A stretch of 59,326 nucleotides of DNA from Paraburkholderia tagetis (GTDB taxonomy: Bacteria; Pseudomonadota; Gammaproteobacteria; Burkholderiales; Burkholderiaceae). Each line of letters starts with the position of its first letter. Within the stretch, counting starts at the first letter, position 1. Below, piece by piece: positions 1-7,997 of this stretch. The notes under the pieces were generated by a model. The model was not told the origin of the DNA. It saw only the letters and a list, made by a program, of their open reading frames with translations, and made no database searches. Location of the stretch: assembly GCF_022213065.1 (NCBI RefSeq), contig NZ_JAKLJA010000041.1, positions 1 through 59,326 of the forward strand. Direction: 5' to 3'. The position numbers and the translations under genes are program-made.

Positions 1-61
1 GAAACAGCTCCACGCCGATGATAGTGCGGATTGCCCGTGTGAAAGTAGGTAATCGTCAGGC
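1..61 (+). rRNA. rrf: 5S ribosomal RNA, 3' part
   Basis: The first 61 bases match the 3' half of a beta-proteobacterial 5S rRNA: the conserved helix and loop sequence ctccacgccgatgatagtgc is followed by the cgtgtgaaagtaggt segment and the 3' strand of the terminal helix, ending in cgtcaggc. The 5' half lies outside the window. It is followed within 20 bases by a strong terminator, so this is the end of an rrn operon transcribed rightward. The exact 3' end is set to about 61 by comparison with the terminal helix. Confidence 0.93.
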
Positions 62-77
62 TCCCTATGCAGTATGT

Positions 78-125
78 CCAGAACCCCGGTCGCTCCGAAA
101 GAGCACCGGGGTTCTGGCGTTTTTG
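78..125 (+). terminator. Rho-independent terminator of the rrn operon
   Basis: A perfect 13-bp stem (ccagaaccccggt at 78-90 with its complement at 105-117) encloses a 14-base loop and is followed by cgttttt. It lies 17 bases after the 5S gene and reads in the rRNA direction. Confidence 0.9.
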
Positions 126-202
126 GGCGCCGGAAATCCTCAATGATCGCCGGTATCGCGGGACATCGATACCAGCACTGCAGCCATTCAACCTGCGCAT
201 AC

Positions 203-233
203 AAAAACAGCCGTCACACGAACGGCTGTTTTA
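203..233 (-). terminator. Terminator of the LysR gene at 278-1273
   Basis: A perfect 11-bp stem (aaaacagccgt at 204-214, complement at 222-232) has A-tracts on the left and T-tracts on the right, so it can act in both directions. On the minus strand the hairpin is followed by a T-run, 45 bases after the LysR stop codon. Confidence 0.8.
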
Positions 234-277
234 CATTCCGCATCCAAGGACCGCAGTTCAGGTTCAATCCGCAGTTT

Positions 278-1273
278 TTAGCCTTTCTGACTGGCTGCGA
301 GGGCATCGGGCGTTGAAATCGCAGCGCTGTCCACAAGCTGTTCCTGCGTGAGCTCTTCGAGCAACGCCATATCGCGAGCGATCACCTGTGGAAGATGTGC
401 ACGCAAGAATTCCACCCAGGTCTTCGTTTTCGCATCCACGAACTTGCGCGACGGATACAGCGCGTACACGTGGTTTTTCTGCAGGATGTGCTGAGGCAGC
501 ACGCGCACAAGCGAGCCGTTGCGCAGACCCTCTATTGCCGCATACACCGGCAGCATGCCAATACCCATTCCTTCACGAATCGCCACCGCAAGCGACTCAG
601 CGATGTTCACCTGAACCGGCCCGTCCACTTGCATCTCGATGCTGCCTTCGGGGCCTTCGAGCACCCATTCATGTGCGGGCGCAGTTGGCGTCTTGAGGAT
701 CAGGCAGTCGTGATGCGCGAGATCCGCCGGCGCGCGCGGCGCGCCGTGCGTATGCACATACGCGGGCGACGCGCACAGGATGCTGCACGACGAACCCAGT
801 TGGTGCGAGACGAGATCGGAGTTCGGCAGCGAAGCTGCGGTCACCACCGAGACGTCACTGCTGCCCTCGAACAGATCGGGCATGCGCTGCGAGAGCGTGA
901 GTTCGACCGTTACTTCGGGATGCAAAGCACGATAGCGCGAGATCGCGGGCAGTACGTACTGTTGCCCGATGCTCGCGAAACTGTGCATACGCAACGCCCC
1001 CGCAGGGCGCTCGTGGGCACAACTGGCTTCTTCTTCGGCGCTGTCGACGTCCGCGAGAATCTGCGAGCAGCGTTTCAGATAACGTTCGCCGGCGGGAGTG
1101 AGTGCGAGTCGGCGTGTCGAGCGATTCAACAGGCGCGTGCGCAGGTGCGCTTCCAGTTCGGAGACCGCGCGCGACATCGCGCCCGTGGTCGAATCGAGCG
1201 ACTGGGCCGCGGCGGTGAAGCTGCCGGCTTCGACAACGCGGATAAACACCCGCATATTTTGTAGCGTATCCAT
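278..1273 (-). CDS. LysR-family transcriptional regulator
   Basis: 331-residue LysR-type regulator. The N-terminal winged helix-turn-helix starts MDTLQNMRVFIRVVEAGSFT and continues through LLNRSTRRLALTPAGERYL; residues from about 90 onward form the inducer-binding domain. The start at 1273 was chosen because the LysR motif begins there and aagaagg precedes it at good spacing; the frame runs 42 codons further upstream without LysR-like sequence. It is transcribed away from the FUSC efflux gene at 1579, the usual arrangement for a LysR protein controlling its divergent neighbour, so it probably senses an aromatic acid or other small molecule exported by that pump (inference). A close paralogue lies at 6637-7665. 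Confidence 0.9.
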   Translation of the reverse strand: MDTLQNMRVFIRVVEAGSFTAAAQSLDSTTGAMSRAVSELEAHLRTRLLNRSTRRLALTPAGERYLKRCSQILADVDSAEEEASCAHERPAGALRMHSFASIGQQYVLPAISRYRALHPEVTVELTLSQRMPDLFEGSSDVSVVTAASLPNSDLVSHQLGSSCSILCASPAYVHTHGAPRAPADLAHHDCLILKTPTAPAHEWVLEGPEGSIEMQVDGPVQVNIAESLAVAIREGMGIGMLPVYAAIEGLRNGSLVRVLPQHILQKNHVYALYPSRKFVDAKTKTWVEFLRAHLPQVIARDMALLEELTQEQLVDSAAISTPDALAASQKG

Positions 1274-1416
1274 CAGACCTTCTTTAAGAACTTCTTGTTC
1301 AGCACGAAAACAATATTGTCCGCCCGGCGGACCTCGACATTGTTGAGTGATCTGGAACGGACGTTCCCTGCCCGTCCCGTTAATTCGCTCAACTGACACT
1401 CCTACAATCGGCGGCT

Positions 1417-1460
1417 GTCGACCAGAGTTGGCGCTTCAGCGCTTACTCTGGTCCCATGCA
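1417..1460 (+). repeat. Dispersed palindromic element, copy 1
   Basis: 44-base element containing gaccagagt ... actctggtc as a 9-bp inverted repeat around an inner gcgc-ttca-gcgc hairpin, and ending in cccatgca. A second copy follows at 1466 and a third, in the opposite orientation, lies at 21697-21750. All copies sit directly upstream of membrane-transport genes. Confidence 0.85.
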
Positions 1461-1465
1461 GAGCA

Positions 1466-1510
1466 GTCGACCAGAGTTGGCGCATTAACGCGTACTCCGG
1501 ATCCCATGCA
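1466..1510 (+). repeat. Dispersed palindromic element, copy 2
   Basis: Second copy, 49 bases after copy 1 in the same orientation, starting gtcgaccagagttggcgc and ending atcccatgca. The right arm is degenerate (actccgg instead of actctgg). Together the two copies fill much of the 305-base gap between the LysR gene and the FUSC gene; I see no other feature in that gap. Confidence 0.8.
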
Positions 1511-1578
1511 ACTTCGTTGCTCAGCCACTGCATTTGCAGCGGCATTCTTCGTAACAATCCAAGCGTAGTGCGTTTTAA

Positions 1579-3792
1579 ATGAACCGCCAGCCAGCGATAC
1601 ATCGAGCGATCGACCCGCGTCGTCGCGGCGAAATCATATGGCGAGCCGCGCGGCGAGGCCTGAGAGACTGGCAGGGTAGCGATGGCGCGATCTGGCTGCA
1701 TCTGCTGAAAACGGTTGCTGCGGGATTGCTCGCAATGGGCATTTCGATGCTGCTCGATCTGCCTCAGCCGCGCATTGCGATGACGACAGTGTTCGTGTTG
1801 ATGCAGCCGCTTTCCGGCATGGTGTTCGCGAAGAGCGTTTACCGCATCGTGGGTACCGCAGTGGGTATGGTTGCGGCGGTCGTGCTGGGAGCCGTGTTCA
1901 CCCAGCAGCCCGAGCTTTACATTCTCGGGATGACGGGGTGGGTGGCTGCATGTACCGCGGCCGCCATGCGAAATCGGCATTTTCGTTGGTACGCTTTCGT
2001 GCTGGCAGGCTATACCGCTGCGCTGATCGGCATTCCACTCGTGACGCAGCCAAACGGACTCTTTCTCGCCGCGCTCGGGCGCGGGGCCGAAGTCGCCGTG
2101 GGGATTCTGTGCTCCGGGGTGGTCAGCGCCGTTATCGTGCCCCGGCAGTCGGGCTCGGTGCTCGAACGCACCTTGCGCACTCGCTATCTGGATTTTACTG
2201 CGTTCGCCGCGCTCGTGTTGTCCGGCGGTCTCGAAAGAGGCGTATTCGAAGGGCGATTCGCGAAACTCGTGGATGAGATCGTTGGCTTCGAGGCCACGCG
2301 TGCTTTCTCATTTTTCGAAGATCCGACCATGCGCTCGCGCAGCCAGTTGCTCGCGCGCCTGAACGGCGAGTTCATGGACGTATGCGCGCGCCTGCACGCG
2401 CTGCGTCAGTTGAAAAAGCGTCTGCGCCGGAGCGACGAAGCCATCGCACCGCTTGCACCGTATTTCAGCGAGCTTGCAGCGCTGCTCGCGCAACGCCCTC
2501 GCCAGGGGGAAGCCGATCGTGCGTATGCACTGCGTATCGCGCAAGACCTGGAGTCGTTCAAGCACACACTGCCGCGCCATGTGCGCGAGACGCGCCGGCC
2601 AGTCGAGTCGGCCGCGCCCGATGCGCTGCAGGACTTCGACACGTCCGCGGAGCTGATCTACCGCTTCACGGCCGAGATCGCGCGCTACAGCAGTACGTGG
2701 GCGTCGCTCACGCAGGCGGGTTTGCCACCCGAGCCGCGCATTACGCGCTATGTGCCGCGCACGAGCTGGTATGTGGTGGGGTTCACTTTCATGCGCACGG
2801 CCGTGGTAGTGGCGGCGCTGGGCTGGTTCTGGGTGGAGACCGACTGGCCCAGCGGCGGTCTCGCGATGGTCGCCGCCGCGCTGACCTGCGCGCTTACCTC
2901 ATCGGCGCCGCGTGCCACGCGCATGGCCTTTCAGATGGCCGCGGGCGCGGGCTGCGCGGCCGTCGTCGGCTATCTGCTCACGTGCTACGTGTATCCGGGC
3001 GTCGACGGCTTCCCATTGCTCTGCGCCGCGCTCGCGCCGGCGCTCGCGCTGGGTGCGTTCTTCGCAACGCGGCCACGCATCGCCGGCTTCGGGGTCGGAT
3101 TCTCGGTGTTTCTCTGTCTGCTCGCGGGACCCGACAACGTGATCGTCTACACGCCGGATCTGCTGATCAACAACGGCGTCGCCGTGGTTGCGGCGATGAT
3201 CGTGGCCGCGCTCGGGTTCGCCGTTGTCTTTCCACCGCACATGAACTGGCTCGTCGAGCGCATGCGCGTGGCGTTGCGCGCTCAGGTCGAGCTCGCTTGC
3301 CGCGGCGAACTGCAAGGCCTCGGCCAGCAGTTCCAGTCGGGTACGCACGATCTGATGCACCAGTTGAGGCTGCTGCTCAACGGCCGCGAGCAGGCTCACC
3401 GGCGCGCGCTGCGCTGGATGCTGATCACGCTCGAAGTGGGGCACGCCGTGATCGACTTGCGTCACGAGGCACAGGCCGCCACGTGGCTCGGCATTGCCGA
3501 TCGCAGATGGTCGGCGAGTCTCGATCAGGTGCTGGACGATATCGCGCATCTTTTCGAGGATCCCGGCGCGGTGCAACTGGAGCGTGCGCTTTCATCGGTG
3601 CGGGCGGCCACCTGGATCGCTCAGGAAGCGCTTCCCGGCGTTCACCATGACCGTGAGCGCAGGCACGACGTGCAGCGGCTCCTGAGCCATCTGCATTTCA
3701 TCCGCAGCGCGCTCATCGACCGCGATGCACCGCTTGGCGCGCTTGCGCGTCAGGCGCGCTGCCGTCGGTCGTTGCGCGCGGGAGCATCTTGA
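1579..3792 (+). CDS. FUSC-family inner-membrane efflux protein (AaeB-like)
   Basis: 737 residues. Two hydrophobic blocks, at about 45-190 and 400-560, each made of several closely spaced membrane segments, are separated and followed by soluble helical regions, the architecture of the fusaric-acid-resistance/AaeB family that exports aromatic acids with a HlyD-type adaptor. The segment LPQPRIAMTTVFVLMQPLSG near residue 65 is typical of these proteins. Unusually no adaptor (AaeA) or small AaeX/DUF1656 gene is adjacent. No clear Shine-Dalgarno sequence precedes the ATG, and two copies of a palindromic repeat lie 70-160 bases upstream. The divergent LysR gene is the likely regulator. Substrate unknown. 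Confidence 0.88.
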   Translation: MNRQPAIHRAIDPRRRGEIIWRAARRGLRDWQGSDGAIWLHLLKTVAAGLLAMGISMLLDLPQPRIAMTTVFVLMQPLSGMVFAKSVYRIVGTAVGMVAAVVLGAVFTQQPELYILGMTGWVAACTAAAMRNRHFRWYAFVLAGYTAALIGIPLVTQPNGLFLAALGRGAEVAVGILCSGVVSAVIVPRQSGSVLERTLRTRYLDFTAFAALVLSGGLERGVFEGRFAKLVDEIVGFEATRAFSFFEDPTMRSRSQLLARLNGEFMDVCARLHALRQLKKRLRRSDEAIAPLAPYFSELAALLAQRPRQGEADRAYALRIAQDLESFKHTLPRHVRETRRPVESAAPDALQDFDTSAELIYRFTAEIARYSSTWASLTQAGLPPEPRITRYVPRTSWYVVGFTFMRTAVVVAALGWFWVETDWPSGGLAMVAAALTCALTSSAPRATRMAFQMAAGAGCAAVVGYLLTCYVYPGVDGFPLLCAALAPALALGAFFATRPRIAGFGVGFSVFLCLLAGPDNVIVYTPDLLINNGVAVVAAMIVAALGFAVVFPPHMNWLVERMRVALRAQVELACRGELQGLGQQFQSGTHDLMHQLRLLLNGREQAHRRALRWMLITLEVGHAVIDLRHEAQAATWLGIADRRWSASLDQVLDDIAHLFEDPGAVQLERALSSVRAATWIAQEALPGVHHDRERRHDVQRLLSHLHFIRSALIDRDAPLGALARQARCRRSLRAGAS

Positions 3793-3863
3793 AGCAGTCG
3801 CCCCGGCGGGCCTGCGGGCGCGATCTTGTCACAGTCTGGAAATATGCGTTCCAACCAGCCTTC

Positions 3864-3892
3864 TTAATCATTAAGGGTCCCGGTCATATAGT
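3864..3892 (+). promoter_or_regulatory. Possible sigma-70 promoter of the small exported protein
   Basis: ttaatc (3864-3869) and tatagt (3887-3892) are separated by 17 bases and lie 43 bases before the ATG at 3935. The -10 box is good and the -35 box weak. Confidence 0.35.
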
Positions 3893-3934
3893 CACATCAC
3901 TGCTTCGCAGTACCCGTTAGCACTGGAGAGTGAG

Positions 3935-4153
3935 ATGAAGTCCCTGAAGATCGCTGTTGTTGCATGTTCGCTGTTTGCCGCCGCCGCTGCTTATGCACAG
4001 AACGAAGCACCGGCAGCGAGCGTCCCTCAGCAGGTCGCGCAAAGCGCAGCCCAGCCGGCTGTGCAGGCCCCCGCCAATCAGATCGCAAAGCCGGCGAAGA
4101 AAGACGAATGTGTCGGTCCGGTCAGCTTTTGCAACCTGTATTTCGGTAGCTGA
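3935..4153 (+). CDS. Small exported protein, unknown function
   Basis: 72 residues with a strong ribosome binding site (ggagagtgag, 3924-3933). Residues 1-21 form a clear Sec signal peptide (MKSLKIAVVACSLFAAAAAYA, cleavage likely after AYA). The mature part is a short Ala/Gln/Pro-rich linker followed by a compact C-terminus, DECVGPVSFCNLYFGS, with two cysteines seven residues apart that could form a disulfide in the periplasm. A promoter-like sequence precedes it and a hairpin follows it, so it appears to be a single-gene transcription unit. I do not recognise a named family. The start, signal peptide and flanking signals make a real gene likely. Confidence 0.8.
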   Translation: MKSLKIAVVACSLFAAAAAYAQNEAPAASVPQQVAQSAAQPAVQAPANQIAKPAKKDECVGPVSFCNLYFGS

Positions 4154-4204
4154 GATCGAGTGAACGCCCGCGATGAATGAGCGAGGCGCAAGCTTGAATT
4201 CCTT

Positions 4205-4240
4205 GCCGCGGCGCCTTCGTATGAGGCCTCGCGGCTTTGT
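4205..4240 (+). terminator. Probable terminator after the small exported protein
   Basis: gccgcg (4205-4210) pairs with cgcggc (4230-4235), with an inner gcct/aggc stem inside, followed by tttgt. It lies 52 bases after the stop codon at 4153. Confidence 0.55.
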
Positions 4241-4343
4241 GCATTGTGGCTGCAAAACTGTATTGCAAAAGCCCTGATGCAATGCCGCCGAAGCGAGACC
4301 TGAAAAGGGCATTTGGCATTTCCGAGAGTTTGTGGAGACTTTG

Positions 4344-5882
4344 ATGTACGAAGACCGTATTCGTTGTGCCGCGTTGCGCGGAAAAATCACTTCGGCTGCC
4401 GAGGCAGCGAAACTCGTGCGCAACGGCATGCGTGTCGGCGCGAGCGGCTTCACGCGCGCGGGCGACACGAAGGCCGTGCCCATCGAACTGGCGCGCCGCG
4501 CGCGCGAAGAGCAGGGGCCGCTGCGCATCACGCTAATGACGGGCGCCTCGCTCGGCCACGACGTGGACCGCATGCTGACCGAAGCCGGCGTGCTCGAGCG
4601 CCGCTTGCCGTTCCAGGTCGACGCCACGTTGCGCAAGGCCATCAATCGTGGCGAAGTCATGTTCGTCGACCAGCACCTCTCCGAGACCGTCGAGATGCTG
4701 CGTGCGAACCTTCTCGGCAAGCTCGACCTCGCGATTATCGAGGCCGCCGCGATCACCGAAACAGGTGGCATCGTCCCCACGACCTCAGTCGGCAATTCGG
4801 CGAGCTTCGCGATTCTCGCGGAGAAGGTGATCGTCGAGCTCAATCTCGCGCAGCCGCTTGCGCTCGAAGGTCTGCACGACGTGTGGATTCCGGGCCGCCG
4901 CCCGCATCGCGACCCGCTGCCCATCGTGCGCCCGCAAGACCGCGTGGGCACGCCCATCATCGACATTCCGGCCGAGAAGATCGCTGCCATCGTCATCACG
5001 AATGAGGCGGACAGCCCTTCGACCGTGCTGCCCGCCGACGAAGAGACCGCGCGCATTGCGGGCCATCTCATCGAGTTCCTGCAGCATGAGGTCAAACACG
5101 GACGCATGAGTGCGCAGTTGCCGCCGCTGCAGGCCGGTATCGGCACGATCGCGAATGCGGTGCTCTCGGGCTTCGTGGATTCGCCATTCGAAGCACTTAC
5201 AATGTACTCCGAAGTACTTCAGGATTCCACCTTCGACCTGATCGATGCGGGCAAGATGGTGTTCGCTTCGGGCGCATCCATGACGCTCTCCGCACCGCGT
5301 CAGGCGCAGGTGCTGGCCGAACTCGACCGCTATCGCGACAAGCTCGTGCTGCGTCCGCAGGAAGTGAGCAACCATCCGGAAGTGATTCGCCGCCTGGGTC
5401 TCATTGCGCTGAACACGGCGCTCGAATGCGACATCTATGGCAACGTGAATTCCACGCACGTGAGTGGCACGCACATGATGAACGGCATCGGCGGCTCGGG
5501 CGACTTTGCGCGCAATGCGTCGTGCGCGATCTTCGCGACCAAGGCCATCGCGAAGGACGGCCGCATCTCCAGCATCGTGCCGATGGTGCCGCACGTCGAC
5601 CACAACGAGCACGACGTGGACGTGATCGTCACCGAGCAGGGTCTTGCGGACCTTCGCGGCCTCGCGCCGCGCGAGCGAGCCAGGCTGATCATCGAGCGCT
5701 GTGCACATCCGCTCTATCGCGACCTGCTGCGCGACTACTATAGCGATGCGCAGAAGATCGGAGGCCAGACGCCGCACAATCTTGCCAAGGCATACGAAAT
5801 GCATCTGCGCTTCAACGAGACTGGATCGATGCTTCCGGGCGTGGCAGAGGCGGGTACAGGCGGCCTCGTCGCTAACGGTTGA
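4344..5882 (+). CDS. Succinyl-CoA:acetate CoA-transferase / acetyl-CoA hydrolase family
   Basis: 512 residues, the usual length for the Ach1/AarC/ScpC family, which moves CoA between succinyl-CoA (or propionyl-CoA) and acetate. The family's glycine motif is visible as GIGTIANAV (266-274), and the catalytic glutamate is E290 in the SEVLQD motif. A GTG at 4332 is in frame, but the ATG at 4344 is preferred because gtggag at 4332-4337 is then a well-placed ribosome binding site and the family starts near the MYEDRIR segment. It is monocistronic with its own terminator. It probably supports acetate or propionate metabolism in the cytoplasm; substrate preference cannot be read from sequence. Confidence 0.92.
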   Translation: MYEDRIRCAALRGKITSAAEAAKLVRNGMRVGASGFTRAGDTKAVPIELARRAREEQGPLRITLMTGASLGHDVDRMLTEAGVLERRLPFQVDATLRKAINRGEVMFVDQHLSETVEMLRANLLGKLDLAIIEAAAITETGGIVPTTSVGNSASFAILAEKVIVELNLAQPLALEGLHDVWIPGRRPHRDPLPIVRPQDRVGTPIIDIPAEKIAAIVITNEADSPSTVLPADEETARIAGHLIEFLQHEVKHGRMSAQLPPLQAGIGTIANAVLSGFVDSPFEALTMYSEVLQDSTFDLIDAGKMVFASGASMTLSAPRQAQVLAELDRYRDKLVLRPQEVSNHPEVIRRLGLIALNTALECDIYGNVNSTHVSGTHMMNGIGGSGDFARNASCAIFATKAIAKDGRISSIVPMVPHVDHNEHDVDVIVTEQGLADLRGLAPRERARLIIERCAHPLYRDLLRDYYSDAQKIGGQTPHNLAKAYEMHLRFNETGSMLPGVAEAGTGGLVANG

Positions 5883-5964
5883 TAGACGCGAGCGCGTAGA
5901 TGCCAAAAGCGGTGAAAGCGGCCAAAGCGGTGAAAGCCGCGAAAGCCGCAAGCCGATGAAAAAG

Positions 5965-5997
5965 CGGGAGCACCGGTAACGGCGCTCCCGTTTTTTA
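5965..5997 (+). terminator. Rho-independent terminator of the CoA-transferase gene
   Basis: cgggagc (5965-5971) pairs with gctcccg (5984-5990), followed by ttttttatt. Just upstream, 5909-5955 is a run of imperfect agcggtgaa/agccgcgaa repeats without obvious function. Confidence 0.9.
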
Positions 5998-6014
5998 TTG
6001 ACGGCCTTGAATCG

Positions 6015-6266
6015 CTACCCTCTTCGGAACAGCCTGATGATGAAGAGCAGGATGACCGCACCGATGATGGCGGTGATGATCGAGCTGATCATGCCGCCGC
6101 CGATGTGGATCCCGAGCAGGCCCGCGAGCCAGCCGCCGATGAAGGCCCCGACGATCCCGACGATGATGTCGACGATCAAGCCGAAGCCGCCGCCCTTGAC
6201 GAGCAGTCCGGCCAGCCAGCCCGCGATTGCGCCGATGATGAGCCACGCGATGATGCCGTGTTGCAT
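6015..6266 (-). CDS. GlsB/YeaQ/YmgE-family stress-response membrane protein
   Basis: 83 residues of almost pure membrane sequence: three glycine-rich hydrophobic segments with the family signature AIAGWLAG followed by LVKGGGFGL, then GAFIGGWLAGLLG. This transglycosylase-associated family is found in inner membranes and is induced by stress in several proteobacteria; its biochemical role is unknown. The start at 6266 was chosen because the family begins near MQHGIIAW and agaggggtc lies upstream; the frame extends ten codons further. It is convergent with the CoA-transferase gene. Confidence 0.88.
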   Translation of the reverse strand: MQHGIIAWLIIGAIAGWLAGLLVKGGGFGLIVDIIVGIVGAFIGGWLAGLLGIHIGGGMISSIITAIIGAVILLFIIRLFRRG

Positions 6267-6636
6267 ATGGAGGACCCCTCTAGTTGATGTGAACAAGTCA
6301 CAATGAACTGGAGCTTAGTCCACGGACGGGGTCGAGTCCATGAAACGTGGCCAGAATTGACAGTTCCTGGCGTCTCTCGCGGGACATTTAAAAAACTACA
6401 ACAGTGCTGAAATTAAATCGTAAGGAATGCATGGCGATTATGGTTCGACCCAGTGCGTGGCGCGCGCATTCGGGAGCGACCTCGGCTTGCGCAGCGTTCC
6501 AGCTAATGCTCGAAATGCCTTTTTTCAAGCTCAGGCGGTTCCCAAGCTGACGCGGCTGTCATGTACGAGTCAGCATGGGGCCACGGCCTGTAAGCGAGAC
6601 TGGCACTATCGATGGCGGAGTGCTCGGGAGTCGCTG
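6267..6636. other. Intergenic region without a gene (370 bases)
   Basis: Holds the divergent control regions of the GlsB-like gene and the LysR gene at 6637. The part around 6389-6425 is AT-rich (aaaaaactac, gaaattaaatcg), consistent with promoter or LysR-binding DNA. An open frame continues upstream of the LysR start but has no LysR character. I see no repeat or RNA here. Confidence 0.5.
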
Positions 6637-7665
6637 ATGGACACGCTGCGCAATATGCGGATTTTCGTGAGAGTGGTGGAATCGGGCAGTTTTACGCGCG
6701 CCGCCGTGAGCGAGATGATGACGACGGCGCAAGTCTCGCGCGCCGTCACCGATCTGGAGTCGCGGCTGCGCGCGCGTTTGCTGAACCGGACTACGCGGCG
6801 CATGTCGCTGACCGAGGCTGGCGAGCGCTATCTGCAAAGCTGCAAGCGCATTCTTGCCGATATCGAGCAGGCGGAGTCCCAAGCCGCCGCTGCACAGGCG
6901 AACCCGGCGGGCAAGTTGCGCGTCTATGGCGGCACGAGCTTCGGTCAGCATTACGTGATGCCGTTGATCGCGCGCTACCAGCAACATTTGCCCGATGTCG
7001 CCGTCGATCTGACCATCGCGCAACAGATGCCCGACATCATCGAGGAAGGCTTCGACGTGGCCGTGGTGCTGGCCGCCGAGCTCGAGGATTCCGCGCTGAT
7101 CTCCCAGCATCTGGGCAGCACGGCGGCCATTCTGTGCGCGTCGCCCGCATATTTGCGCTCGCGCGGCGAGCCGCGATCGTTCGACGATCTTCGGACGCAC
7201 ACCTGCCTGCACTTGACCGATGCGAGCCTGCCCGTGGGGCAGTGGGTTTCGGAGGGGCCACACGGCGAAACATTCCGCCATACCGGCGTGACGCCTTTCC
7301 AGGTGAACAATCCCGAAGCGCTCGCGCTTGCGATACGCGAGGGCATGGGCATTGGCCCGTTACCGGTGCCGGTGGCGCTGCCGGGCCTCGCCGACGGCTC
7401 GCTCGCACGCGTGCTGCCCACGCATCGGCTGCAAAAGCTCAACGTCTACGCGCTCTATGCTTCGCGCCGCTATCTGGATGCGAAGATCCGCACGTTCGTG
7501 GAGTTCCTGCGCGAAAAGGTGCCGGCGATGCTTGCGGAGCAGGAAACATCGCTCGCCGCCTGCGACGTGTCGCAACGCCAGCGCGCCGCGTCGCGTGCGC
7601 GTCTGCGCGAAGCGCGCCAGTCTCATGAAGTGCGTGAGGTCGAGCACCTGCGGCTCGTGAACTGA
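6637..7665 (+). CDS. LysR-family transcriptional regulator (paralogue of 278-1273)
   Basis: 342 residues. The N-terminus MDTLRNMRIFVRVVESGSFT is nearly identical in pattern to the LysR protein at 278-1273, and similarity continues through the effector domain (AILCASPAYL, the MGIGPLPV region and the VYALYASRRYLDAK segment), so the two are paralogues. The start at 6637 is set by the family N-terminus and a gggag ribosome binding site. It has a charged C-terminal extension of about 40 residues. Downstream lie an RND-adaptor stump and a two-component pair, so it may once have controlled an efflux operon (inference). Confidence 0.9.
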   Translation: MDTLRNMRIFVRVVESGSFTRAAVSEMMTTAQVSRAVTDLESRLRARLLNRTTRRMSLTEAGERYLQSCKRILADIEQAESQAAAAQANPAGKLRVYGGTSFGQHYVMPLIARYQQHLPDVAVDLTIAQQMPDIIEEGFDVAVVLAAELEDSALISQHLGSTAAILCASPAYLRSRGEPRSFDDLRTHTCLHLTDASLPVGQWVSEGPHGETFRHTGVTPFQVNNPEALALAIREGMGIGPLPVPVALPGLADGSLARVLPTHRLQKLNVYALYASRRYLDAKIRTFVEFLREKVPAMLAEQETSLAACDVSQRQRAASRARLREARQSHEVREVEHLRLVN

Positions 7666-7713
7666 ATCGTTTGCCTGTCGCGCGCGGCGCAGCATGTACC
7701 ACTTCGCGAAGCC

Positions 7714-7995
7714 ATGAACCAACCTGCACAACACACATCTCTCGACATCGTCGTGGACGGCGAGCACGATATAGGCTTGCCCAGGCGTGCGCGGGTGGGA
7801 AAGCGCGCGAGGGTCGCGGTGATCGTCGTCGCGTTGATGCTGGGTGCCGGCGCAACGCGTACGATCGGCACGATCGTCTCGAACGTGATGGGCGCGCGCC
7901 ATCTGGCCGAAGTCACGAAGCAGAACGGGCCGCAATACTGCAGCGCGGGTCCCTGCCGCGAGGCGCTGGCGGGCGCTGCGCGAAGAGGAGGGTGA
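7714..7995 (+). pseudogene. N-terminal remnant of an RND/HlyD-type efflux adaptor gene
   Basis: A 93-codon open frame whose residues 1-70 look like the start of a membrane-fusion protein: a polar start, RRARVGKRARVAV, then one membrane anchor at about 33-48 and a periplasmic segment HLAEVTKQNGPQY. This is where beta-barrel and lipoyl sequence should follow, but the frame instead runs into CSAGPCREALAGAARRGG and stops 2 bases before the response-regulator start. About 300 residues of adaptor, plus the pump and outer-membrane genes, are missing. It is probably the scar of a deletion, although translation of the short product, coupled to the next gene, is possible. Confidence 0.65.
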
Positions 7996-7997
7996 CA

